DNA of 64,000 nucleotides from Phaeosaccion multiseriatum. Its lineage: Eukaryota > Ochrophyta, other classes. Of the stretch, positions 42,847-54,400 are shown one piece after another. The stretch is taken from NCBI GenBank assembly GCA_965112735.1, contig OZ218953.1:1054001-1118000 (forward strand). Reading direction: 5' to 3'. The stretch's first letter is position 1, and each line of letters opens with the position of its first letter. The notes under the pieces were generated by a model that had not been told where the DNA came from, ran no database searches, and saw only the letters and a list, made by a program, of their open reading frames with translations. The translations under genes and the position numbers were made by a program.

Positions 42847-45800
42847 ATGCGAACTCGAGGTGAGGCAGTCGTGTGGCCCTCCAGCTTGCTGCCTCTGCTG
42901 CTGCCCCTGCTGCTCGGAGCACTTCTCCGGCCGCCATCACCTCATGCCTCCTGCAACGCGTTCGTCTCCATGGCTGCGCCTCGAAAGGCACCACTTTCCT
43001 TGCCGCGGACGCCGAACGAGCCGACGACAGGGGTAAGAGGGCAAGGCAGCAGTGGCGGAACCGGCAGTAGCGCCACTCGGCAGCACACGATGCAGAGTCC
43101 TGCACTCTACGACCCGCCCCCAAGCCCGGGTGGTCTGGCCAGCGGCTACACGGCAGTGCTGGTGGTACCTACGGGCATCGGAGCTGCCATCGGGGGATAC
43201 GCAGGCGATGCACTTCCCGTGGCGAGGTGAGGATTGGCTCCTCCTCCATCGCCAATGTCTACTCCATGTGGGCCTCAGAGAAAGGCCCAACACCATATTC
43301 TCGAAATTGCCAGGCATACAAAACGCTGAGCGGCATCCTCCTCCTGACGGATTTTACCTTTCCTTGTGTCTCCCACCCACCCCTGCTTCCCTCCGCCTGC
43401 TGCTGTCCGTTGCTCGACTCGAAACAAGCTCAGGGCTCTGGCCTCCGTCGTGGACACGTTAGTGACCCACCCCAATGTCATGAATGGCGCCATGCTCTCC
43501 GCGCCCCAGAAGGACCTCCTGTATGTTGAGGGCTACGCTCTCGACGAATTCTGTCGAGGAAGGTGAGGAGGAGACGGAGACAGCACGTGGAAGTGGAGGT
43601 ATGGGCACACACACATGCACGTGTATATATGGTAAAATGCGCAGGCCGACCGGCCGCTGTGGCGGTCAGCAGGGCAGCCAAGAGATACATAGACAAAGGC
43701 AGGGGCAGGAGGAGATGAAAGGGCCATTGGGGATGTGAGTAGTCGACAGATCCCACCCCTCACTGATCCCGCTGCCGCTCCTCCTTCCACCTCCTATTCC
43801 ACGATGCTCTGCTTCTTACCGGTGCACCCCTCCCGCCTTCTCCTGCTGTATTACCAACTGTTGCGGCTGCTGCTGCAGATGGGGTCTCGCGCCGCTTGCT
43901 TACGGCGGACATCGCATAGGCCTACTGCTGGACTGCGGTATCGACGAGTCGCTGAAGCTCAGACACATCCAGGTAGGTGGGAGGAGTAAGTGGGAATTAT
44001 ATTGACTTGCAGGAATCAACCTAAGAATTACGCATGTATGTGTGCGTGTGTGTGGGAGGGGAGTGGGGTGGGAGATGCGCGAGGCGCGTCGGGTAGGACG
44101 GACCTGGGTCCATCTATCCATCCACCTGAGGATGGGAAGCAGTAGGTAACTATTGCTGCTGATGTATCCCCAACTGCTGCTCCTGCTCATGGCCGCTTTA
44201 ATTCATGCACATGATATTGATGATGAGGCCGCGACTCCTTATCGGTTTGTTGTTTGCCTCTGCTTCCCACCGCACCCAAACAACTTTGATCCCCTCCATC
44301 CACTGCCATCTATAAGGCCGCCAATGCCGCGAGGGCCACGCTGGGCATCAACGTTGCCTTCGTAGTGGAGACAGAAGAGGTGGGTCCAGGCAAGGTCGAG
44401 CCATGCCATGGAGAAAGGGACTGTTAGAGAGAGAGAGAGAGAGAGAGGTTGACTCTCTCCGTCTCTGTGTCTCTTCCCCCTCTCTCTGTTTCTTCCTCTC
44501 TCTTGTTTTGTAAGCTCTCTTCTCTCTGTCTGTCTGTCTCTGTCTCTTCTCCTTCTGTACACATATACATATCTCTGGGAAGTCTTTCTTAGACCCGCTC
44601 ACTCTTGTACTTGCGTGCCTGTCTATGTGTGCTTGCGTAAGTCTGTATATGTGTGCTTGTGTTAGTACTGGCGTGTCTGTGTATGTGTGCTTGTGTTAGT
44701 ACTGGCGTGTCTGTGTATGTGTGCTTGTGTTAGTACTGGCATGTTTGTGTATGTGTGCTTGTGTTAGTCTTGTCCGTCTCGCATCTCACGTGCCGTGATC
44801 ACGCTCGATCCCCTTCCTCCTCCTCCTCCTCGTCCCCCAGCCGGTTGGTGTGGGCCTGGAAGTATCCAAAAGTGGAGCTTCTTGGGGCACGGTCTCCAAC
44901 ACTGAGACACTCCTCAAAGGTGCCCGACGCCTTGTTAGTGAGGGTGGTTGCACGGCCATTGCCGTCGTCGCCAACTTCCCGGATGATGAAGACGATGAGG
45001 CTGCGCAAGAAATGTTTCAAGCTTATCGAGAAGGAGATGGTACGCAACGAAAGAGAGAGAGAGAGAGAGACAAACTACTAGTACTGCGGCTTCTGCTACT
45101 GCTACCGCTGTTGCTGCTGCGCCTACTAGTGCGGGTGGTGGATGGCGGAGGTGGGGGTGGGGGGGAGCGTTGGTACCTTCCCTCTCATCGAGTTTCGTCC
45201 TCCCTACCCTGGCTTTGCCCTTTCCCGCCTGTGTGGGGGGGGGGTAGGATCCGATCCGGACTACTCAGTCATATCTTTTCTTTCCTCTCTCCGCCTTTGC
45301 AGCTCTGACAGCCTCTCCGCCCCTTCTTCTTCTTCTTCTTCTTCTTCTTCTTCTTCTCTCGTGTGAGAGACAGCACCGCGTGCGCCCTGACTGACGTCTC
45401 TTGCCTTGTGTGTGTGTGTGTGTGCGTGCGTGCGTGTATGTATGTGTGTGCATAATGTGTGTGCGTGCGTGTGTGCCTCTCTCCCTGTGCACAGGTGTGG
45501 ATGCAGTGGGAGGGGCGGAGGCCATCATCTCGCACCTCATCACTCAGGCGCTCCGAGTGCCCTGTGCACACGCCCCAGGTGGGTCCCCCCCTCTTCAACA
45601 TAACGCACTTGTTCGTTGATTCCTATTAGTCAATGAAATGTCCCCTTCTTCTTCCAAGTCTTTCACTCTCTGTCTCTGTATCTCACTCTCTCTCACTGAC
45701 TCCCATGTTCTGTCTCTTCTCTCTCACTCGCAACCCTCCCCATTATCTCTCTCTCCCCTCCTCACACTCTCACTCCTGTTCTCACTCCCCCTCTCCCGAA

Positions 45801-47233
45801 TCAACACACAAACAACAGCATGTCCACCCTTTGAAGCAGATGCCTCAGTCAGCGCCCGCTCATCTGCCGAGGAACTGGGCTACACCTTCCTGCCGTGTGT
45901 GCTGTCCAACCTACACCGAGCCCCCGCTTTGGTCACTCCCTCCTCCCCCCCCCCTCTTCCACCACCACCTCCTCCTCCTCCTCTTCCTCCTCCTCCTCCT
46001 CTCCCTCCTTTTCTTCTTCTTTGAGCCGCGAGGCCGTTACTCCCCACTCACTGATGGCGACGACTGCTTTGTGGGTGGATGCTGTGGATGTAGTGATCGC
46101 TCCGGCATCGGCCTTTGGGGGGGCGGGGGTGCTGAGTCTGCTGGGGAGGAGCCGAGCCGGGGGTGAGTGAGTGAGTGAGTCAGTGAGTGAGTGAGTCAGT
46201 GAGTGAGTGAGTGAGAGTGAGTGAGTGGGTGAGTGATTGATTGAGTGAGTGAGTGAGTGAGTGAGTGAGTGAGTGAGGGAGTGAGGGAGTGAGGGAGTGA
46301 GGGAGGGAGGGAGTGAGTGAGTGAGTGAGTGAGGGACTGAGGGAGTGAGTGAGTGAGTGAGTGAGTGAGAGTGAGTAAGTGAGGGAGTGAGTGAGTGAGT
46401 GAGTGAGTGAATGAGTGAGTGAGTGAGTGAGTGAGTGAGTGAGTGAGTGAGTGAGGGACTGAGGGAGTGAGGGAGGGAGTGAGTAGTGGTGAGTGAGTGA
46501 TTATGTGAGTGAGTGAGTGAGTGTGTTAGTGAGTGAGTGAGTGAGTGAGTGAGTAAGTGAGTGAGTGATTGAGTGAGTGAGTGAGTGAGTGAGTGAGTGA
46601 GTTGAGTGGGTGAGTAAGTAAGTGAGTAAGCGAGTGAGTGAGTAAGTGAGTGAGTGAGTGAGTGAGTAGTGATGAATGAGTGAGTGGTAGGGGGAGTGAG
46701 GAGGGAGGGAGTGGGTGGATGAGTGCGTGGGTGCATGTACGAGAAACCCAGCGAGGGGAGAGAGAGGGGTAGAAGTGTGTGTGGCGTGTGAGAGAGAGTG
46801 TATGTCAGCGTGAGAGACAGCTATCCTGGCCTTCAATGGTGAGAAGAAATCGACATTTCGCCCCCATTCCCCTCCACCCCCCCCAACGCCCTCGGACTCA
46901 TCCCGCTCCACACACACACCACACGTCTCAGGTGGAAAGGTCTTAGCGGTGGCTGTGCAAGAAAACAAAACAGTGATGGAAGCCTCGGCTCCGGCGCTGG
47001 GCCTTGCAGGCAAGGATGACTACATCTCAGTGGGGAGCTATCTCGAAGCCATCGGTCTCGTCGCTGCTCACAAGGCAGGGGTTCTGCCTGCCTGCTTGGT
47101 GGCATCTCCTTCGAGTGCGTGTTCCAGTCCTTCGAGTAGCGGCAGCAAAGGCAGTGAAGGCATCAGCGGCAACACCAGTGGTACAGAGGGAGAAGGAGGC
47201 AGTGACCCTCTCGCGATTCGACGCCTGGACTAA
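42847..47233 (+). CDS. DUF3326 family protein, plastid-type
   Basis: Exons 42847-43226, 43434-43562, 43879-43972, 44317-44379, 44841-45039, 45495-45578, 45819-45931, 46033-46162 and 46932-47233 give about 497 residues. The N-terminus (SSLLPLLLPLLLGALL then HASCNAF) looks like a signal peptide followed by a transit region. Conserved blocks from about residue 100 are VLVVPTGIGAAIGGYAGDA, THPNVMNGA, LYVEGYALDEF, IGLLLDCGID, AARATLGI, SGASWGTVSNTETLL, IAVVANFPDD, GAEAIISHLI, PCAHAPA, ELGYTFLPCVLSNLHRAP, VDVVIAPASAFGGAGVLSL, VAVQENKTVM and GSYLEAIGLVAAHKAG. These match DUF3326 proteins of cyanobacteria and plastid-bearing eukaryotes, whose biochemical role I do not know. The intron around 45932-46032 (poly-Pro/Ser coding in other frames) uses a weak acceptor and is uncertain. 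The C-terminal tail is Ser/Gly-rich. Confidence 0.85.
46163..46735 (+). repeat. (GTGA)n array beginning exactly at a 5' splice site
   Basis: The DUF3326 intron donor GTGAGTGAGTGAG runs on for about 570 bp as (GTGA)n/(GTGAGG)n with few interruptions. Many copies are perfect GTGAGT donor consensus matches. Confidence 0.95.
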
Positions 47234-47254
47234 CTGACTGACTGACTGACTGAC

Positions 47255-47285
<31 letters not shown>

Positions 47286-47631
47286 GACAGGTTGTGAGTC
47301 AAACCAAAGCCGCACACTGCACGGACTGCACGAGGCCGGATTAAGGGGATTGTCTGAGCCCTTGATCGTCACCAGGAAGGGCTGTCTGCTTGTGCGCCTG
47401 CCCCTATGCCTACCCACCTGCCACTCTCTCACTCTCTCTCTCTCTCTCTCTCACTCTCTCTCCGTGACCACTTGTGGTCACACTTTCTCCTCCTCTCCCA
47501 ACGGAGGGCAATGGCAAGGGTACCGCAAACAAGCACACCCTCCTGTGCTTGCTGAGACGCTTCGCCCTGCCCTGCCCTACCCGTGCGCGGGCACCGCACC
47601 ACGGACCTGATTGAGACCTTCAGGAGGCGCT

Positions 47632-47664
<33 letters not shown>

Positions 47665-48427
47665 AGAGGGAGAGAGAGAGGGAGAGAGGGAGAGAGAGAG
47701 AGAGAGAGTATGCAAGGGTGGCAGCCGCAGCTCCGATGGGAGCAGCAGAGCAGCGGAGCAGTTGGTGATACACAGCAGAGCACAGCAGCACCAGCAGCGG
47801 CAGGGGCAAAGCAGCGTTCGCTTCCTAAGGCGGCTCGTCCGTCCGGACTTGGACCGATGTGTTTGCTGGAGTCCCCAGCCTATCCATCCCCCATAAACAG
47901 GGGGGGGACTCTTCTCAGACCCGCAGAGAGAGCGTTCACATATGCTCTGCTGCTGCTCTGCTGTGTATCACCAACTGCTCTGCTGCTGCTCTGCTGCTGC
48001 TCAAGACGAGCAGCAGCCGTGGTAAGGGATGGAGCCCCCGACCTCTGCGGTTGGAATACATACCCATCTGTTGGGGGAAATTTGGAAATGCCCCATCTGC
48101 TGCTGCTGGGTGCAAGAGAAGAGACGGCAAGAAGATGCATACTCTTTCTTAGCATCTTGTGTACATAAGATTACATATAATATTAAATTGTTGTCTGTCC
48201 CATCGGGATGCGATCGGGTCGAGCTGCTGCAGCAAAGCCACAGCAAAGCCACGCAAAACAACAGCCTTCCTTTCGCACACGGTTTAGGTGAACCTTCCTG
48301 TAGGCCTCTGTAGGCCTCCATCGCGTGTGCGTTTGTCCTTGGTGGTGCCAAAATTCAAAATTTCTCTCTTTTTTCTTTTTGTTGTTGTCTTCCGTCCGGC
48401 TGCTGTTTTGCTGTTGATTCGTCACGT
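47234..48427. other. Convergent intergenic region with GATT, CT, GA and GCAGA repeats
   Basis: (CTGA)n/(TTGA)n at 47232-47285, (CT)n at 47425-47462, (GA)n at 47630-47709 and CAG-rich inverted sequences (47730-48005, listed separately). The 3' UTRs of the DUF3326 and NT-C2 genes must lie here. No gene is seen. Confidence 0.5.
47735..48005. repeat. Inverted pair of CAG-rich GTTGGTGATACA elements
   Basis: The left arm (about 47740-47805) contains GCGGAGCAGTTGGTGATACA followed by CAGCAGAGCACAGCAGC. The right arm (about 47943-48002) is its reverse complement (GTGTATCACCAACTGCTC with flanking CTGCTGCTG). A loop of about 140 bp separates them. The core is the dispersed motif found at several other loci in the window. 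Confidence 0.8.
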
Positions 48428-51400
48428 TCATCTCGTTCTTGGAGGAGAAGTGTCACGCCTGCTCGTCCGCCGATAGCGAACCGAGTCGAGCTCTTCCGAG
48501 ACTGTCGCCAGCTGTGTCTTGGTCCGTATGAGCTGGGCCCTGTTATGTTCATTGTGTACGTACGTACGTATGGGAGGCATGGAAGGAACAAAAAGCCATA
48601 CAATACCAACTTGTGAGATACGAGTATTTATCCTACTAGGCGTCTCCTCTCGTCCTCTCCACTCACTCATCCAACCAAATCAACCACCCTCCCCTCCCCT
48701 CCCCTCCCCTCCCCTCTCCTCTCCTCCCTCCCTCTTCAACTCACCGCATTTGCTCCTGCTCAATCTCCAAGCTATCACACATCCTTTGCCAAGACGCACA
48801 CGCAATTTCCTTATCCTCCATCATACGGGCCATGCGGTCACCAAGCTCCGCCTGCTGCACAAGATAATCCCTCTTCAAATCCGTCACGCTCTCCTTGCGC
48901 TCAGCCCCCCCCTCCTCCTCCTCTCCCCCTCCCGACCCTCCTCCTCCTCCTCCTCCTCCTCCGCCTCCCCCCACTATTCCATCCCAGTTTTCCTCGTAAG
49001 TCTCATCATCCCCTCGAGCAGGATTGCTATCGGCGGCTGTGTTGGCGTTTCCTCTCTTCGTCTTGCGCTTCTTCTTACCCCCCACACCGGCCCCACTTCC
49101 CCTCTCTCCTCGGCTTGCTAAGCTATTGCTGCCATTGCTACTGATGCTGCTGCTTCCTGCCCTTGAGTCGTGGAGCTGCCGAAGGGCGTGGTCTCGTTCA
49201 GTGATGCAATTCTCAAGGGCACGATTCAGCTCCTGCACAGAGAAAGGGGGGGGGGGGGAGGAGGGAAAGACGAAGAAGTGAGATAGATGTCAGATAAGAA
49301 ACATGAAAAAACTGATAGAGCAGCAACGACAGAAACAAGAACAACAACCACAACACAACAGACGATCTTGTGGCCATTATGGCCCTCAGCCTCCGCCCTC
49401 ACCTTCACCTCCTCCGAAAGACGATTCAACGTCGCCACTTCCTTTAAGCGCTGCTGTTGTCGCTGGGCCCGTGCTTCACTCGTCTCCGCACCCGCCAAGG
49501 CGGAAGAGGCTGAGGACGAAGCCGAGCCAAGCCCTCCTCCCTCCTTCCCCCTCATCCCTCCTCCTCCTCCTCCTCCTCCTCCTCCTCCTCCTCCTCCTTC
49601 TCCCGCCCCCACCCCTCCTCCTCCTCCTCCTGCTCCTGCTCCTGCTCCTCCTCCTACTCCCCCTTTCCTGTCCCTATTCCGCTGTGCCTCCATTTCCAAG
49701 ATCCGACCATTCTGCACACCGCATTGCTCTTTAATGCGGCGCAACTCCCCCTCCAAAAGGGCAATCTTCCTCCTCGCCTGAGTGAGGTTGAGCTCTCCCC
49801 CCTCGGGCCTGCTGAAGAGCATCACCCCTCTGCTGCCGCTCCTCTCTTCGTCTCCTCCTCCTCCTCCTCCCCCGAGGTCTTCCGCCGAAGAAGAAGAAGA
49901 AGATAGCAGCAGCCTTCCGCCATCCTGCTCCTCCTCCTCTCCGCCCCCGCCTCCTCCCCCCCCTCCCCCTCCACCACCACTTCCTCCTCCCTCGCCTCCA
50001 CCTCCTCCCTCCTCCTCCAGCGCATTACTCATCCATCGAGCAGCATCTTCATCATCCATGAGCGCCCCATCCGACGCCGATCCCATTGCTGCGAGGATAA
50101 TCCTCCCGTTCTTCCCTCGCATGAGCTCCTCCCCACACTGCGCCTCTAGCTCTGCTTCGAGGTCTCTCACGTAGTCGACAAGCTCTGCGCTGCCCTTGTG
50201 TAGCCCGTCAGGAATGGTGCCTCCTCGCTCAATCACCTGTGACGTCAGTCGCGACAACGGCGGGTAGTGGTGATGACGATAGTGGTGGTGGTGGTGGTGG
50301 TAGTGTGCGGGAGCGTGAGGGTTAGCATGACACAAGTCGGGCATACTTCGAGAGAGAGAGAGAGAGACATAAAAAAAGCACACAAAAAAAAAACGCAGAG
50401 CAAAGCCAAACAGGAAATAAAAGGACAGGCTGTCTGGTCCAAGTAAGTGCCTTACCTTGGCTGCTACGATGCCCAATTTCCATTTAAGTATGTTATTCTC
50501 CTCCATTACGTCCTCGATGGTCGGCATTTCGCTGTCCCGAGCCTTGGTCTTGGCCTGAGCAAGAGAGGCGGTAGTGGTAGTGCGTTTGTGTGAGAGAGGG
50601 AGAGAGAGTGCGCCGAGTGAGAGAGGTGAGAATGGTAGAGTACGTGCGCGTGAAAGCGAGCGTGAGGGCAGAGTGAGAGGTGAGAATGATGAGAGAGAAA
50701 GGGAGGGAGAGAGTGAGAGAGAGGGAGAGAGAAGAGACGGAGACTCTAACCTCAGTGTACTCCGATGTCAAGCAGAGCCAAGCAACGTCAAAGGAACGTA
50801 CCTCCAACACCCTAACCTCAGCCTCCAGCAGCACCACCTTCTCACGCCACTGCTTTATCGTCTCCCCACGGCGCGGGTGCGACGACTGTCCTTGCTGTAC
50901 AACCAACTGCTGCTGCTGTTGCTGCTGCTGACCGAGAACAAAGTGCGGTGTCAGCGATGTAGGGCCCGCGCTACCGCTCCCTCCGGGCTGCTGCGACGAC
51001 TGATGCTCCGGATCAGAGTCCAAGAAATCGAGATCGAATTCCCCTGCCAAACTACCCAGCCACGCGACTATTCCACCTGCTGTGCCTGACCCTGCCTTGC
51101 CCTTCTTCCCGTCTCCTCCTCCTCCTCCTCCTCCTCCTCCTCCTCCTCCTCCTCCTCCTCCTCCTCCTCCTCCTCCTCCTCTTGCTGCTGTTCTGTCTAC
51201 GCCCATGGCTCCTTGGGCTTCAGCGCCTGGCACGTACGTAGGGGAAATTAAGAGCCTTTTTCTGAGGCGTTTCACTTCCTCTTCCACGGCCATCTTGCCC
51301 CGAAACTCGGTTCGGAGCAGCTCTAGCTCGCCACTATTCTGGTCGATGGTACTCTGTAGCTCCTTGACTTTGGCTTGCAAACCGGCAATGTGCTTTGCCG

Positions 51401-54400
51401 CCTCAGGAGAGGGGTCTCCGTCCTCCGTCACTTGAACCACCTTCATGCCCAGCTGTTTCAACCAACAAGTAAGTCAATACAAGGGAGGGAACAAATGCAA
51501 ATGAAAGGGAGGTCCGTTAAGGTCTACTAAGTGAAGCTACCTCTCCGTCACTTGAGCTACCTTCGTGCCCAGCTGTTTCAATCAGTAAGTCAATCACAGT
51601 GAGGAAGACTCATCGACACTCATCAAAGGGAGGGAGGGTGGCAGGGAGACTTCGTTCAGGTCTAAAAACTGGAGTTAAAGAATCAGTAGTCAATCAAAGG
51701 GAGGGAGGGACCCCGTCGGGTCTCCAAACTGAAACTCAAACTCGGTGGGTCCATTAAGTCCGTACGAAACTCGTACCTCTATGCCCGCTTGTCGCTCCCC
51801 CTGTGCTTTAGTGGTGGCCAGACTCAGACTGTGCTGAAGCTCCGTGATGCTCGCTGCAGCAGCCTTGGCCGCCTACGCGAAAAGAGAGGAGAGGGGAAGG
51901 GGACGGGGAAGGGAAGAGGAGGTATGTTCGTGCTAAGTACTTTCGACTGAGGAGGGGAGGAGGTGGGCTGGGGGTAGGCAGGGGCATAGTGAGTGTTGTC
52001 TTCATATTGATGCGTGGGTGCGTGCGTGTATCTCCCTCCCATGCCCTCGTCCCTCCCTCCCTCCCCGCCTCCATACTCCTTCCCTAACAACCAATCAACT
52101 CTTCAACGTTCAACTCACCCATCAACCAACCAACCAACCAACCAACCAACCACCCAACCAACCAACTGACTCACCTCGTCCCTTTCCTTTAGCTCCTGCT
52201 CCGCCCGGACGGCCCTGTCCTTGGCTTGCTCCTCTCTCTGCCTCGCCTCGGCCACCTCCATAGCTCCAAGCGTGCGCACGGCCTCTCCCTTCTGCATCAA
52301 CTGCACTCAGTCAGTCAGTCAGTCGGGCAGACAGGGCGAGAAACAACAAAAGAGAACCAACACAGATGAGCAAATAAAGGTGGTGTCAAAAATAATGAAG
52401 ATGGCAAAAACCCACTCTTATTGTCGTACCCCTAGGCCCTTCCTTGCACCCCCCCCCCCCCCCCACCCCTCCACTTCCCCCTCCCCCTCCCCCCCCATAC
52501 CTCGTACTCCAGCATGTCAACGGTGTCACTATCGAGCTCCCCATTTCCAATCTTCTCCTTCAGTTTGAGTTTGAGTTCACGGATCTCCTGGGCCTTGGCA
52601 AAGGTGAGCTGTTCGTGTCTGAGGCTCAGCAGCTTTGCTTCGTGCCCCACTTTAGCCCTCTCCTGCGCCATCGCCTCGTGAAGGTTCACCATCTGAGGCG
52701 AGTGAGCGCAAGGAGGAGGGTGAAAGGGAGGGGAGGGGAGGGGAGGATGAGGGGATGGAAAGAGGCGGTCGGGGCCACAGAGCACACAGCGGGGCCTTTG
52801 GACTACAGGGAAAACAGAGGGGCTCTTGAATAAAGAGCACACAGAGGGATTGAGATGGAGACACAGAGAGAGAGAGAGAGAGAAAGAAAAAAGAGCTCGA
52901 TACTGATCTCGAAGCTCACCTTGCGGCTCCACTCCTCCTTCACCCGCTCCACGTCCGCCGCTCGCAGTCTCCTCTCTGCCCCCACGAGCTGTAGCACGGC
53001 GGTCCTCTCTCTCTCCTCAGTGGCGCGGAGGGCATCCACTCGTCCTTGTGCCTCGAGCTTATGCGCTTCCAACAGGGCTTCAAGCTCGCTCACTCTGCCC
53101 TGCAGCTCCTCCTCTCTCCGCTCCTTGGCCAGTGCTTGGTCTCTCTCCTCCTTCACCTCCTCCCCCTCCTCCTCCTTCTCTTCCTCCTCCTCCTTCTCCT
53201 CCTCCTCCTCCTCATCATCATCATCATCATCATTCCCCTTCTCCTCCTCTTCCTCTTCCTCCTTGTCCTTGTTGGCGGTCTGATCCAAGCCAGCGGGGGA
53301 AGCGCTCTGTAGAGATTGTGCTCGGGCAGTCGCCATCTGCAGAGGGGGAGTGGAGGCAGGAATATATATACACAATAGAGAGAGAGAGAGTGAGAGACAG
53401 GACACATACCATACACAATAGCCACTATACACACTCGATGCCCCCTACACCTGTACCGTACCTGCAACTGAGCCTCAACGGCCTGCAGCTTCCTCAATGC
53501 TCCCCTCTCCCTCTCTTTCGCTGCATGCTCGTGCAGCAGGCCTTTGCGTCGCTGCAGCTCCAGCTGGGGGGCAGGGAGGGAGGGAGAGGAGGGAGTGAAG
53601 GGAGAGAGAGAGGGGGGGAGGGAGGCCGGAAGGGGAGAGGGGCCGGGAAGGAGGGAGGAAGGAACTGAACACCCCTGCGCACGTACCTCATCAGCGACTC
53701 GTTGGCACCGCTGAGTGGCCTCTTGGGCTGCTTTCTGGGCCCCAAGCGCAAGAGCAGCGCTCTGAGAGAAGGAGAGGGAGAGGGAGAGGGGAGACGGACA
53801 AGGAGATAGTCAGGCAGGGTCATGTCAAATGGAAGTCGCTTGTTCGTTAGGAGAGAAAGAGGGAGACATACACAGAGAGAGGGGGGGAGAGAGAGAGAAA
53901 GAAAGAGAGGAAGGGACAGAGAGGAAGGGGGGAGAGGGAGAGCTTACAGAGCGTACCTGTTCACTAAGACGCTCCTCCATGCTCTCCTCGAGAGCCTTCT
54001 TGTCCGCTGCGAGCCGCTGATTGGCACGGAGCCCTCTCTTCACGTCATCTTCCAATGCGAACACCTGAGAGAGGGAGGGAGGGAGTGAATGAGAAGGACA
54101 CATAGCCAACACAACTGTGTCTGTCCGTCCGTCTGTCAGTCTGTCTGCCTCTACCTTCCTGTCACACGTACCAGCTCAATGAGTTGTCCTGCTCGCTTCG
54201 ACGCTGCTCCAGCCGCAGAGGTCACTGCGGTCAGCTCGGCCAATGGAGCCTTCAGAGAGCAGACACGGAGAGGAGGGGGGAGGAGAAGGAGGAGAAGGTG
54301 GAAATGAATGAATGAATGCTGAACTGATGCTATGAACCTTACATTTCGCCCCTCTCGTTCACTCACGCTCAACTGGCCTACCGCCGCTAACTCCTCGTTC

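Noticed and set aside
42788-43123. Minus-strand frame as a first exon of the receptor gene
   Set aside because: It is antisense to the first DUF3326 exon and has no acceptor/donor relation to the receptor exons; its Arg/Ala-rich sequence is a shadow.
53048-53668. Plus-strand frames over the acidic coiled-coil region
   Set aside because: They are pyrimidine-rich shadows of the Glu/Asp-coding minus-strand exon of the NT-C2 gene.
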